A stretch of 64,000 bases of DNA from Musa acuminata AAA Group (Eukaryota; Streptophyta; Magnoliopsida; Zingiberales; Musaceae). This document shows positions 51,000-62,001 of this stretch, piece by piece. Position numbers and translations under genes: made by a program. The DNA lies in contig NC_088340.1 in assembly GCF_036884655.1 (NCBI RefSeq), forward strand, positions 2,122,001 through 2,186,000, written 5' to 3'. The notes below the pieces were generated by a model. It was not told where the DNA came from and searched no databases. It saw only the letters and a list, made by a program, of their open reading frames with translations. Every line of letters starts with the position of its first letter. Position 1 is the first letter of the stretch.

Positions 51000-51898
51000 T
51001 GATCTCCCTTTGCTTCACAGCATTTTATTTCTCCCGTTAAATAAGGTTTAATTGGTACCAGATTTGGAGCTTCAGAAGAAACCCTTGGCTGGATCTTGCT
51101 TCTTCCGCAGAGTTGCCACTGTGTCCTCTTGAAATCAAGCGAGTAAGGTTTCTGTCCAAACCCAATGTGTTGTTTCATGCTGTTAATCGGTAGAAGATTG
51201 CATCTTGGAACTCAAATCAAGCTCTGCAACTGTCGGATGATTTTTTTTTTTTTTTTGGACCTGGAAAAGAAAAAACGAACATTTCTTATGGATCAATACG
51301 CAATAACACCTATTGTTCTTCCTTTTCTCTGTCCTTTTTTGACTATTGTTGCGGCGTTAGTTTCCGTTGTTGTTTCATTTGCTTATTTCATGGCACTTGC
51401 TCTGGAATATCCTTTGCCAACGCTAACTCTGCTTTCAAATCTGTTATTTATCAGTATGGTTTACTGTTGTTTCTTCGATTGGCAGATTATCTTGATATTC
51501 TTCTTGGCAACCCTTGTGGGCAGTCGTTTTTGGTACTTGTTCATCCCATCATTAGGATCATATTCTGTTCTCTTTTTCTCAGAGAAATATTTAGCAAGTT
51601 TAGAAGAATTTTTTTTATCTTTCTTGAGGAGAGCTCAAAATAGTTTTTAGATTAATCATTTTGTAAAAGAAGCTTTAATTCACAAAGATTATATTCATCT
51701 GCTGCTAATTTTTGCAGATTAGGCATCCAAATAAAATTTCTTAGGTTTGCTCTTATGCTTGTGTTATGCTGTAGATTTCTCTTCTTTCATCTCAACCGAT
51801 TTAACCTAAAAAATGAACTCTTTCTTTTTCTCTACCGCTTTGCAGGTTGAAAGGCTGCAGCAAAGCATAGCACTAAAATCACTAGGACCTTCTTTATT

Positions 51899-54800
51899 AT
51901 GGGTTGTATCTCCTCAAAACAAAAACATGTACCTGGATATGAAGACCCTACTGTTCTTGCATCAGAAACAACCTGTGAGCTTCTATTCCACTTTGTAATT
52001 TGTTTCCATTATGAAGTGGGTTACTTATATCCATGAATATTTTTAAACAACATCATGTGATGCATCTAGGAAAGTACCACTTCGAAAATAGTCCAAGCTT
52101 GAAATCAAGTAATCTACCCTGAAACGATGAGCAGTCTGAAATTGCTTATCCATGGTGGGTAATAACTCACATATTATCAAAGTACTAATGTCCTCATTAA
52201 GATGCACACCCTATCCAGAATTAATCCTCTAAATATTGGTGGAATGGAGAATGACATCACAATGGAAGTCCCACCATTTGATGTAATATTGGACCCACCC
52301 ACATGCAGTCTTTTCCTACTTGATCCACTCATTTACATAGTGGCACTATTAGGTCCGCTATGATACCATTATTGTCACAATCTAAGCATAAAACCATGTG
52401 GGTTATGTCATCAACATGGAGTACTCAGAAAACGATTGCTTCTTACTTCATACCAGCTGGTGGCCTGCATTGTACACCATGATACCAAAATGGGGGCTTC
52501 AACAGTAGTCGTGAAAGATAAGAAACAGAGAAGCAATAAGAGAAAAAAAAAAAAGTGAAACAAAGAATGGCAAGACAAGGGGAAGGGAAAAGGTAAAAGA
52601 AGAGGAATTGGAAAAATAATCAATTCTCTTAAATAAAAGGAAAAACAACAAACAAAGGAATAAGATGCAGAAATGGGTACCATTGCTAAGTTATCAACCC
52701 ACATTATTCCTGCTATTTGTGGATCAGGACAGAACACACCCAGGTGCTTAACATGGAATAAGAATTCTGGTTCTTCCTCTTTGGGATTTGAAATGATTTC
52801 TGTAACTCCTCAGTGTCCAACCTGGGAGTGTTGGAGTATATCACATACTTTCTGTTTTTATTCGGATACCTGTATATTTTTTTCCTTATCGAGTGCCAAT
52901 CTTTCATAAAAAGGTAATGAACTAATATCAGTGATAATACAACTTGTTTAGACAGAAAAGAATGATCCAATGCACAAGGCTCCCACTAACACAGGATCTG
53001 TTGAGGGCCAATGTTTATGGACAAGTAGAGCTGGTTTTAAGAACACAATATTTTTGAATGTCACTATCAACTTATAAGATAATATTTGATACTCTTCCTT
53101 CTCAGTTACTGTGAGTGAAGTAGAAGCTTTGTACGAGCTATTTAAAAGGATAAGCTATTCAATTACCAAAGATGGGCTTATTCATAAGGTATGACCTTAG
53201 CTTTTAGTTTCAACGGGCAGCTGATTTTTTAACTATTATGTTTATAGTTGTTCATGGAAATCATGTTTAATTTAATTCCTTCTTATCAGGAAGAGTTCCG
53301 ACTTGCCCTCCTCAAGAACAGCAACGAACATAATTTTTTTGCTGACAGGGTCAGTTTCTTTTCAAATTCACTAATTTCTTGGGTAATAACTGTATATTTT
53401 TCTTTATGGTGAACGCTGATATAGATCATGTGGTTCCAAAATGTATGAAATACTTCAAAAACTTAAAATACCAGAAGAAAATGATGTACCATGCTGAATT
53501 GGATGGCAAAGTGAAAGCAAGTTTTTCTCTGTATATATTATGCATGAATAATACACAGGGTTTTATCACTTCCTATGGCAATTTTCCTTCCTGTTCATCA
53601 ACATGGGTTTGGACCTGAAATCATTACCTTCCAACTACTTTCCTAATTTGGTTATGTGGTAATACTGGGATGCTTTTTGTTTTTATAAATGTAGGAGTAG
53701 AATATTTCCACTTATAAAGTTTTGGAAAATCTTGAAAGTATTTTTTGAAGTAAACAAATCAAGGTTACCAAGCATATATTTACAACTATTTATATGTTTT
53801 TTTACTTTTATATTCAAACACTACCCGTGTTAATAACTAAGTGTACAGTGCTATTTATACATGAAACTGGCCATCAATCGAGTTAGGAGCATCCATCTAA
53901 GAGAAGTGTATGTTTTTCTAAGATATATTAGTACAGAGTTACTGTCTTGTGGGCTGTAAGATACTGCCTTTGCTTATTTCTGTTATAAGTAACAATTTTG
54001 TGATGACATTTTTCAGATATTTGACTTGTTTGACATAAAACGGAATGGAGTAATTGAGTTTGGAGAATTTGTTCGATGCCTTAGTATCTTCCATCCAAAC
54101 ACAGAGGTGGCAGAAAAAGTTTCTTGTAAGATCTTTTTACTAAAATATTTGTCATTAAATTCATTATTTAATTCCTTAATATGAAGAATATGATTATTTC
54201 TAGGATTTTGGTGTTATTTCACTCCTTGGTTTTTAATTAGACAAGGCAGCAAATTACTTTTATATCTTAACTCTTTAGAATTAGTATCCCACCATCTGTA
54301 TAATTGTACCTCTCCATTTGTAGTTTCTTTTATTTTCTACTTTTTGTTAAAGGTATATAATAATGTTTTACTTATTTCTGTGCAGTTGCATTTAGGTTGT
54401 ATGATCTCAAGAATACTGGATATATTGAGCGTGACGAGGTAACATCATCCTGACACTTCCCTTTTTAGATGGAAAACTTGGCTATATTATCCCATTCTTA
54501 AGAAAAGAAGAATCTACATCGAGTTCAACTCTAGTTGCAAAACAAAACATGTCAACTGCAAAGCACCCTCCACAGGAGACTATGCCAAACTACAGCTACC
54601 CAAAGAAGAATGAACATGCCTGCAACTGAACTCAACCATAGGAAGAAAAACAATGAAAAACACAAACTCGGTGCCTTTGCTTTAGACTCAATCATGCTTC
54701 ATAAAAGAAATATAGAGGTCATCTTCCTGATGTCCATGACTGGCCATGCTTTGATTTTGAAATAGCTTTCTCCGAGAAATTAGATATCTGAGAGTTGATG

Positions 54801-57800
54801 TTATTAAAGATGCAGCTATTTTTTAAAACAAAACATGCGACAGACATTACATTCCGTCCATTGTTTCTTTGGAAAATTTCTTCTCTAGGAGGCTCAAAAA
54901 ATCTTTAGATGAAAAGCAATAAAGGGAAATGGCCATTTATCAAACCACTTTCATGTAATACCATAAATCAGATCACTTTCATCTGATACCAGTAACAAAA
55001 TTATGTTGCATACTATTGCTTATTTTTATTTTATCTTGGTTTTGTTTACTATTCACTAAATTAACCATATGAGCATTTTTGAGCTTCTAGTGTCATCAAT
55101 TTTGTTGATGGCACCTAATATCCAAATATCATTTATAAGTCTTGCCTTTGAAATTGCTTACAGTGTTTCTTTTAGTTCATCTAATGTTCATGGAAGATGA
55201 AATAAAATTTACCTACAGTGACAAAGATCAAGGAAAGAATGGGGGTTATGGATATAAGGAATGAAATTGGGACATGATTTTCTATTTTGCTCTATCTTGC
55301 TCTTTGTTGTCTTGACAGTTAAAGGAGATGGTGCTGGCTATTCTAAGTGAAACGGACGTATGCCTTTCAGATGATGTTATCGAGGCAATTGTTGACAAGG
55401 TGCAAAAGTAATTTCTTCTTATTTTTCTTTTATTTCTAACTAACTATATGCAGTTTTGAGCATGCTATATCTTTCTCTTGTAGACATTACTTCAGGTTGA
55501 CAGAAATGGTGATGAAAAAATAGATCCAGAAGAATGGAAGGAATTTGTTGCTCAAAATCCATCTTTGCTTAAGAACATGACGATTCCTTATTTGATGTAA
55601 GCATCATCTTCATTTTCTATCTTATATTGATCTACTTGCTTAAAATGGCTTCCCAATCTGACTCCTTTAAGGAGTCCTATGTTGTTATTTCCCATGAGCA
55701 TTTTTGTTTGAGGTCAACAAGCAGGGATCAAGCCTTGTTATTTAAATATTTAAAAATGGCCTAGTCTATAGTGCCACAACATTATTTCACTACTATTAGA
55801 GAGAGTATTACTATTTATTATCAATTGAGCTTGTCCTTCTAAGTAGTGTCCTCTTCAAGATAATAAAGTTCTTCACTCTCCTTAGCACTGCCAATCATCC
55901 TTCCCGTATACAAGTCCTGAAATTCATAGTGAGAAGGAAAGAATTTAGCAACACAATATAAATCCTTTGTCAGTTTGCTAATATACAACAAGTTACAAGA
56001 TAAGTTGGGAATACGAAGCACAGAATTCATACAAAGGAATCTGAAATTATAATTGTGACTTTTCCTACTATAGAAGAAAGTGATTCATCAATAACTTTTA
56101 TTTCAGAGTTTCCAAGAAAAGGTGTGTAGGAGGAAAACAAATGTGAAAGGCTGGTCATATGGTCTGTCGTGCTTGAATCTATGATCCAAGGAGCCTTATG
56201 ACCAAAAGAAGCAAACAAAGCTGTTAAACAATTACCTTTCTTGGCACAAAAACAAGATGATAAAGGAGGAAGGATTAGGGTTTTGGGACTGGTTCAGAAA
56301 CTTAAACAGTTGTTCAATTTATTCCTTAGTGAACAAAGGCATTTCTACTCCTTTAGAAGCGGTGGCAGCTTGATGGTCTACTTGAAATCCTTGGCTATTA
56401 GCCTTTTCTAGAGCTCGATTGCTCTTCCAGTTTGCTGGTTTTCCATGTATGTACCAGCAAGTTTCTCTTGTGCGTCTTGGTTTATTGCCAAAATACACCT
56501 AACTTTGTCTTTCTCATCGCTCTTCCTTTGATTATGTTGCACAGCATTATCAGCAGAATTAATTTCAGTTGTCATGATAAGTGCAAAATTTTTTGCAGCC
56601 ATAGATGGAGTAGAAGATCCCCTCATGACTTGTCTTCTACTTTCCTCCCTTCTAACTTTGAAGAATATAACTTAGAGAGATGCTAATTAATCCTTCCCCA
56701 ATATCCATCCATAGACTTCATCTAGTTCTTTGTTTAAACCTATCAAAAATTGAAAAACTCAATCCCTCTCAAGCATTTTTGTGTATCAAGTACTGTAAGT
56801 AGAACGTGACCACTCAAAATCATGAAAAATATCAAACTCTTGCCAGAGTGTCTTTAAGGTATTAAAGTATTTCGTAACACTAGTATTACCTTATTTAAGC
56901 TCTCTGATCTTGTTTGTAATCTCAAATACTTTGGCTGAATTACCCATATTTGAATGTCTCAACCACAACATCCCACGACTCCTTTGTTGTTAGCAAAAGC
57001 ATATACGTTTAGCTAATTTCTGGTTCCATAGAGTTTATCAACCATGATCTGATTAGAGAATTTTTAGAATCCCACGCTTCGAACTTGGGATCATCCTTTG
57101 TAGGTGTCGACGTTGATCCGGTCAAATAGCTGATCTTTCCTCTTCCTCAAATATACAACTTTACGAATTGAGACCAACGAAGAAAGTTCAACCCGTTGAG
57201 TTTGTGCGTTGTAATCAGTAAGGATGGATTGTCACCTAAGTAGTTTGTTGGAGATGGAAGCATCGGCTTCATCTTCTCTCAGAATTTGTGCCTACTGAAT
57301 CCTGTCCAACGATGAGAAGCCTGTCCAAGTCAAAATCAACTTTCAACTGAATGAGGATTTGTTTTTCAACAAATGTGACCTTGATTCTCCAGGCCTGACT
57401 CCATTTATGTATATTAAGGATTCTGGAGAACCTAATCTTCCAACTGCTGTCGTGTGTCAAGAGGTGACAGTTTCTTTGTATTTATGGCAGTTTCTTTCCA
57501 CTGTCAAGAGCTGACATTCATACATTGAGATCAGGAATACCATGAAGTTGCAAGTTCAAATAAGGGGTTCAAAATCATTTCATGATTCATACATTTTTTT
57601 GTTGATTCTGTGAAGTTCTCATACCATTCAGAGAATTTGCTTTCTTTCAATCCTTTTACAAGTAACTCTTACTCAATTTTCCATTTTTATCTGGATGAAT
57701 GATTTTTCATACCAGGGCTTTCGGCGTTTAACCCTTTAACGTCTTTTCGACCATTTTGGTTTTATATTTCAGACATAATATGAGACTACGGTTGATAATC

Positions 57801-58096
57801 TGATAGCACGATAGAGAATTAATAGACAGATCAAAGTGTGTATCATATCACTTACCTTACGATGAATATTAGGTGTCTTTATTCATGTTGGGTATCCTTT
57901 TAGATGCTTTACCAAGTCAGTGACCATTTGTATTTTTTATTTCTAATTATGCTACCATCTTATGCTATGGACATTGTTTCTTGGAAAGTCTCCTTTCTAT
58001 TTTACAGACTTAAATGCACATGGTTGACACAGGGATATAACAACAGCATTTCCCAGTTTTGTTGTGATGACCACAATTGATGAAGAAGATATGTAG
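51899..58096 (+). CDS. Calcineurin B-like protein, CBL4/SOS3-type Ca2+ sensor
   Basis: Eight coding exons: 51899-51974, 53106-53188, 53290-53349, 54017-54125, 54386-54438, 55319-55399, 55484-55596, 58033-58096 (212 residues, usual for the family); all in frame. CBLs bind Ca2+ and recruit CIPK kinases. The N-terminus MGCISSKQK has Gly2 for myristoylation and Cys3 for palmitoylation, predicting plasma-membrane anchoring. Four EF-hands are visible: the CBL-specific first loop around [12 protein letters not shown], then [12 protein letters not shown] (79-90), [12 protein letters not shown] (116-127) and [12 protein letters not shown] (160-171). The fourth has all canonical ligands. The C-terminal TTAFPSFVV retains the FPSF motif, whose Ser is phosphorylated by CIPKs in known CBLs. 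The pattern [12 protein letters not shown]...LKEMV resembles CBL4/5/8 rather than CBL1/9, 2/3 or 10. Which member it is cannot be decided here. Intron 7 (2.4 kb) holds a Copia fragment. Confidence 0.92.
55650..57250 (-). mobile_element. Truncated Copia retrotransposon fragment (gag-protease region), antisense in CBL intron 7
   Basis: Read on the minus strand from about 57250 downward, broken frames give a gag start ([16 protein letters not shown], then [19 protein letters not shown]), a decayed zinc-knuckle region ([15 protein letters not shown], 56400-56500), a protease-like active-site region ([11 protein letters not shown], about 56185) with [17 protein letters not shown], and a GAG-pre-integrase piece ([17 protein letters not shown]) near 55800. 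Integrase core, reverse transcriptase and LTRs are absent, and stops and frameshifts interrupt the frames. This is an old, dead 5' fragment. Confidence 0.75.
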
Positions 58097-58604
58097 TATT
58101 CTGGCTTGAGAGGAACAACAATTGTGCAGCTTGTGTATACAGAAATCATTTGATGACTCGGAAATCATCTGAAGAACAACAGTTTGCGCTAACAAAAGCA
58201 TTTCAAAGTTGAGCTTTAAATAAGGCCTAAACATACTTTGAATGTATGGTTTATCCTTGCATAATATGGTTCTGGATATGATGTTTTGATGACTATGTTT
58301 GTTCTAACAATTGTAACAGAGCACTTGAATGTTCAGCCGTCAAATAGAGGCGTCAATGTAAGTCAAACATATGTTCACAATTGCATACTGTGGTTCTTTT
58401 CTCAGTCTGTCTCTTGTCTAAAACCCAAACAAGATTTGTTTTTTCTCTTCTTTTCTTGGAAAAGCAGACAATATTGGAAATATTAGATCTAATTGGATGG
58501 ATATTCTGGGGATTTAACTGCTGAGGTGACAAAACATCATTTACTTAATCTGATGGCATTCGAATGGATAGAATCCACATTTGTGGATATATTATCAGAA
58601 AACA

Positions 58605-58635
<31 letters not shown>

Positions 58636-59352
58636 AGGTAGATTTCTACTTCTGCTCCGTATGGTTATCAGTAGTACTCGAGAATGAGATGTGCCAAAGC
58701 TCTTCCCCTTATGGGGTCCACATATAAGGTGGGCGTGAGCTGTGTCGGTGGTTGGCTTACGCCGATGCGATGTGGTGGGAACCACTGTTGGCCGTGTGAC
58801 ATGGCCAAGAGAGACTTCGACGGATGCTCAAGGAGAAGGACGTGGCTTTGAAGGGCCCGATGACTGGGCTCCATCGTGTGGGTTCCACTGAATTGCTGGA
58901 TTTTATACTGAATTATTATTCTAAAAAGCTCAAATTTTATATAAATAATTTTTTTTTTGTTTCTCAAAGAAAGAGAAATTGGTAATGGGAGATTTAATTC
59001 CAAGATTTTACTGTATCGACTATAAAGTCTCTAAAAATTGCTGGGAGAGTGATTTGTATTTGCTAAGAGGAATTGACCGAGCAATTGCAGTGCGGTGGTG
59101 CGTATATACGTAAACGAGGCTACGTCAGCTTGGTCGATAAGCAACAAAAACATCGTTGAAGATGGTGGAAGAGGAAGCGATTCATTCTTCTTCCAAGCAA
59201 GCAAGCAAGCAAGCAAAAGCATGGATGGTGGCTGCAGGTCAACCACCGCAACACGGCGAAGCGTAGCGGAGGCGCTCACGGCAATGGAGGACGAGGAGCA
59301 GGAGGAGATGCCACTCCTGTCAACGCCACAAGCCAACCCCAAAGGGGTGCTG

Positions 59353-59385
<33 letters not shown>

Positions 59386-60134
59386 GGCTTCCAGAAGATG
59401 TGTGTTGTTGTATACAATGGAATACAACGACAACTAATTTCTACCTGTTTAATGTTCATTGCGTGTACGTTTATCAAGAGAATATAACGATGGCGTGACA
59501 CAGCAGCTCCTGCAATCCATCCTAACTGGATTTTTATTCGGTCTTCTGCCCATTGTTTTTGGTCCTAATCACGTTTTCTTCGTGATTTGATAGGTTAACT
59601 TATCCATTAATTTTATTTAATTTAAATCATTGATCAAAATATTTAAGTTAAAATTGATAATATTATCTTAATTTTATCTACTTTTGATACAGAATTAATC
59701 GATAAAGATAATCTTAATCTTCATCATTTTCGATGTGAGATTAATCAACCTATTACGGTAGATAAATCCTAATATAATACATATGAGACGTAAATTAATT
59801 ATGACTAAAGTCTTATTAATTTTATTATTTTATACATAGTAAAATATTATTTTTCATGAAAATCTTATCTCTTTGCTTAGTATTTTATTATTAATCTAGG
59901 ATTTCATATTTAATTTTTTTCTCAGTAATTTTAAACCCAGGTTACCATTCTGATTCCTCACTCAGTTTAGCAATGATGACCAGTCTTAACCTTGATTAAG
60001 TCTCATAATATAAGCTCTTCATCTATCTCACTCATAAAATACCCATAGCATACGAGCATTCGAACTAAATCGTTGATTGCTTCGAGTTCTTTACGGGCAT
60101 CCAAGTTGTCAGTTCACTTAATTCGATCTATATA

Positions 60135-60139
<5 letters not shown>

Positions 60140-60170
<31 letters not shown>

Positions 60171-60184
60171 AAGAAGAAGAAGAG
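60140..60184. repeat. AAG trinucleotide microsatellite
   Basis: Fifteen or so AAG units upstream of PCaP1; on the other strand it is CTT, the same motif as the long intron 1 repeat of that gene. Confidence 0.9.
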
Positions 60185-60447
60185 GTGGTGGTCAAACAGA
60201 GCGAGGTGGGATGCATGAATGAATGGGGATTGGCGAACCGTTCCAACATGGGTTTTATTAGACTGAATCCAATAAGGTTCGATCATTTCGACATAACGGA
60301 GCCTAGTTTCGGGTCGGATCGGGACTGCAAATTGACGGGTCCATTAAACGAACTTATGACACGACTTAGCGTTCCGTGAACGCGTTTGATTTTTGTTTAC
60401 GTGCGATCAAAGTAATGGAGGGGGGAAGGTGGCCCCAAGCCAGCGAA

Positions 60448-60457
60448 GCCACGTGGC
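60448..60457. promoter_or_regulatory. G-box palindrome upstream of PCaP1
   Basis: GCCACGTGGC is a perfect 10-base palindrome with the CACGTG core bound by plant bZIP and bHLH factors. A second CACGTG lies at 60765-60770 (GTCACGTGTCGG, ABRE-like). Both lie within 600 bases of the PCaP1 start codon. A role in stress or ABA response is inference. Confidence 0.45.
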
Positions 60458-61020
60458 AAGGAGGTAGAGGTGGCGCCGCCATGTCCCTCCCGTTTCCCCT
60501 TTCTTCCCTCGACCGGGAATCGTCCTGTGTGATGGAATGAGCTGTGACTACGACGACACACATCCCCGCCTCGGGACCCACAAATAGGTGATTGCCACCC
60601 AACCGCACTACCCCGCCAGCTGTCGTCCCCTCGCGCCTCCCCTCTCTACCCCTCCCCTTCCCCGTGATTTGCTCCAACACCCTCGCGGCGTTCTCCACCG
60701 TCCGATGCGAGAAGATGATGAACATATACGTCCCGTGCCACTTGGGCTTTTATGTAATTCTCGTCACGTGTCGGGGTGTTTTGGTGGCTGGTCCTCCTAT
60801 ATTTTTCCTGGGGAAGCCTGGTGACCTCCCCTGTGCTCCTCCTGTCCATACTGCACGGCGTTGGTGATTCGAGTATGTCTTCTCCTCCTCCTCCTCCTCC
60901 TCCTCCTCCTCGACTGATCTTTTGTTGCTATCGATATGTGATGCATCTGAAATCATGTAATTTCTTATTGTTTTTCTTTTTAGTCTAAGTTGTCGGAGGG
61001 GGAATAGAAGGAGATCAGAG

Positions 61021-62001
61021 ATGGTGAACTACTGGAAGTCCAAGGTCCTTCCGAAGATTAAGAAGGTCTTCGACAGGAACGGCAAGAAGGCTGCTGCAGC
61101 CGAGGCATGCAAGTCCTTCGACGATTCCAAGGTGGGATCATATTGTTTCTTCTTCTTCTTCTTCTTCTTCTTCTTCTTCTTCTTCTTCTTCTTCTTCTTC
61201 TTCTTCTTCTTCTTCTTCTTCTTCTTCTTCTTCTTCTTCTTCTTCTTCTTCTTCTTCTTCTTCTTCTTCTACTACTACTACTTCTTCTTTCTTATTACTA
61301 CTGTCTGGGTTTGGTACAGGAGGACATCACCAAGGAGTTGGAGGAGAAGAAGGTTGACCTCCAGCCCAAAGTTGTAGAGATCTATGAAGCTTCTGCCGTT
61401 ACGATCAAGGTCCGTCTTAATTCGCCTCTTCAACTCAAACAACATAGTCACAACAGCTAAATATTCTTGCACTTTCTGCTAAAATTAGCATTCTATCTCA
61501 TCACAGACTTTGGTGAAGAATCCTACGGAGTCAGGATTGAAGAAGGGATCGACTGTCGTGGTTAAGTTCATCGAGGAACTAGTGAAGATCGGTAATTATA
61601 TGAGATAGATATATAGTTTTTAGTTGTTCAAGAACATAAGATGAGCTCTCCTCGTGATCTACACAGAGTTCCCTGGCTCCAAGCCAGTAAGCGAGGCTGC
61701 GACCAAGTATGGCCCAGCCCTCGTCTCCGGCCCCGTGATCTTCATCTTCGAGAAGGTGTGCACCTTACTCCCCGCCGAAGAGCCGCCTGCTCCCTCCGAG
61801 CCGGAACCTGCCGCCACCGCCGCCGTCGAGAGCGCCAGCAAGGAGATCACACCGGAGGCTGCCGAGGAGATCAAGAAGGAAGAGGCCGAGAAGGTGGAGG
61901 AGACCCCAGCTCCTCCTGCTCCCGCCGAAGAGGCGCCGGCACCTCCGGAGCCCGAACCGGCGAAACCGGACGAGCCTGCACCTGAACCTGCCAAGGCTTG
62001 A
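61021..62001 (+). CDS. Plasma membrane-associated cation-binding protein (DREPP/PCaP1-like)
   Basis: Four coding exons, 61021-61131, 61320-61409, 61507-61591 and 61667-62001 (206 residues). The family binds Ca2+ (and other divalent cations), phosphoinositides and calmodulin at the inner face of the plasma membrane. The basic N-terminus (NYWKSKVLPKIKKVFDRNGK) and the DREPP core are clear: KKAAAAEACKSFDDSK, KELEEKKVDLQPKVVEIYEA, LVKNPTESGLKKGSTVVVKF, EELVKIEFPGSKPVSEAATK and GPALVSGPVIFIFEKV. The C-terminal 80 residues are a Glu/Pro/Ala-rich tail, the likely cation-binding region. In known PCaP1 the protein starts MGYW and Gly2 is N-myristoylated. Here it starts MVNYW, so that anchor seems absent. 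No alternative upstream in-frame ATG was seen. Intron 1 is almost entirely a TTC repeat. Confidence 0.92.
61147..61270. repeat. Long perfect TTC microsatellite in PCaP1 intron 1
   Basis: About 41 uninterrupted TTC units (some 124 bases), then ACT/CTT-type units up to about 61290. It fills most of the 188-base intron 1. On the plus strand it forms an extended polypyrimidine tract ahead of the TACAG acceptor. Confidence 0.95.

Larger units (their letters stand above)
49719..51898 (+). other. CNX3 3' flank and CBL 5' leader region
   Basis: CNX3 3'UTR is followed by AT-rich spacer containing a TA repeat (50591-50627) and a GA repeat (50974-50999). A probable CBL 5'UTR exon ends at AAGCGA|GTAAGG (intron from 51143), with its acceptor TTTGCAG at 51845. 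A 161-codon hydrophobic ORF inside this intron is not considered a gene. Confidence 0.45.
58097..61020. other. Intergenic region CBL-PCaP1, rich in microsatellites
   Basis: Contains TC (58604-58631), AAGC (59194-59215), CTAT (59353-59384), AAG (60140-60184) and TCC (60882-60911) repeats. A plus-strand ORF beginning ATGGATGGTGGCTGC at 59221 (MDGGCRSTTATRRSVAEALT...) has a GC-rich, codon-like start but matches no family I know and runs into the CTAT repeat. The last 600 bases are the PCaP1 promoter. A 5'UTR intron is plausible from CGA|GTATGT (60873) to TTTTTAG (60983). Confidence 0.45.

Noticed and set aside
51165..51650. A 161-codon hydrophobic ORF just upstream of the CBL gene, considered as a CBL10-like transmembrane N-terminus.
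   Set aside because: The MGCISSK exon at 51899 gives a complete, classical CBL start and joins in phase with exon 2. The ORF lies in the predicted leader intron and is T-rich.
59221..59400. A codon-like ORF starting MDGGCRSTTATRRSV before the CTAT repeat.
   Set aside because: No homology recognised, no good donor at its end, and it runs into a microsatellite. Not called as a gene, only mentioned in the spacer.
61021..61460. ORFs of 117-118 codons running through the TTC repeat (poly-Phe or poly-Leu).
   Set aside because: They are translations of the microsatellite in intron 1; the exon borders on either side are clear.
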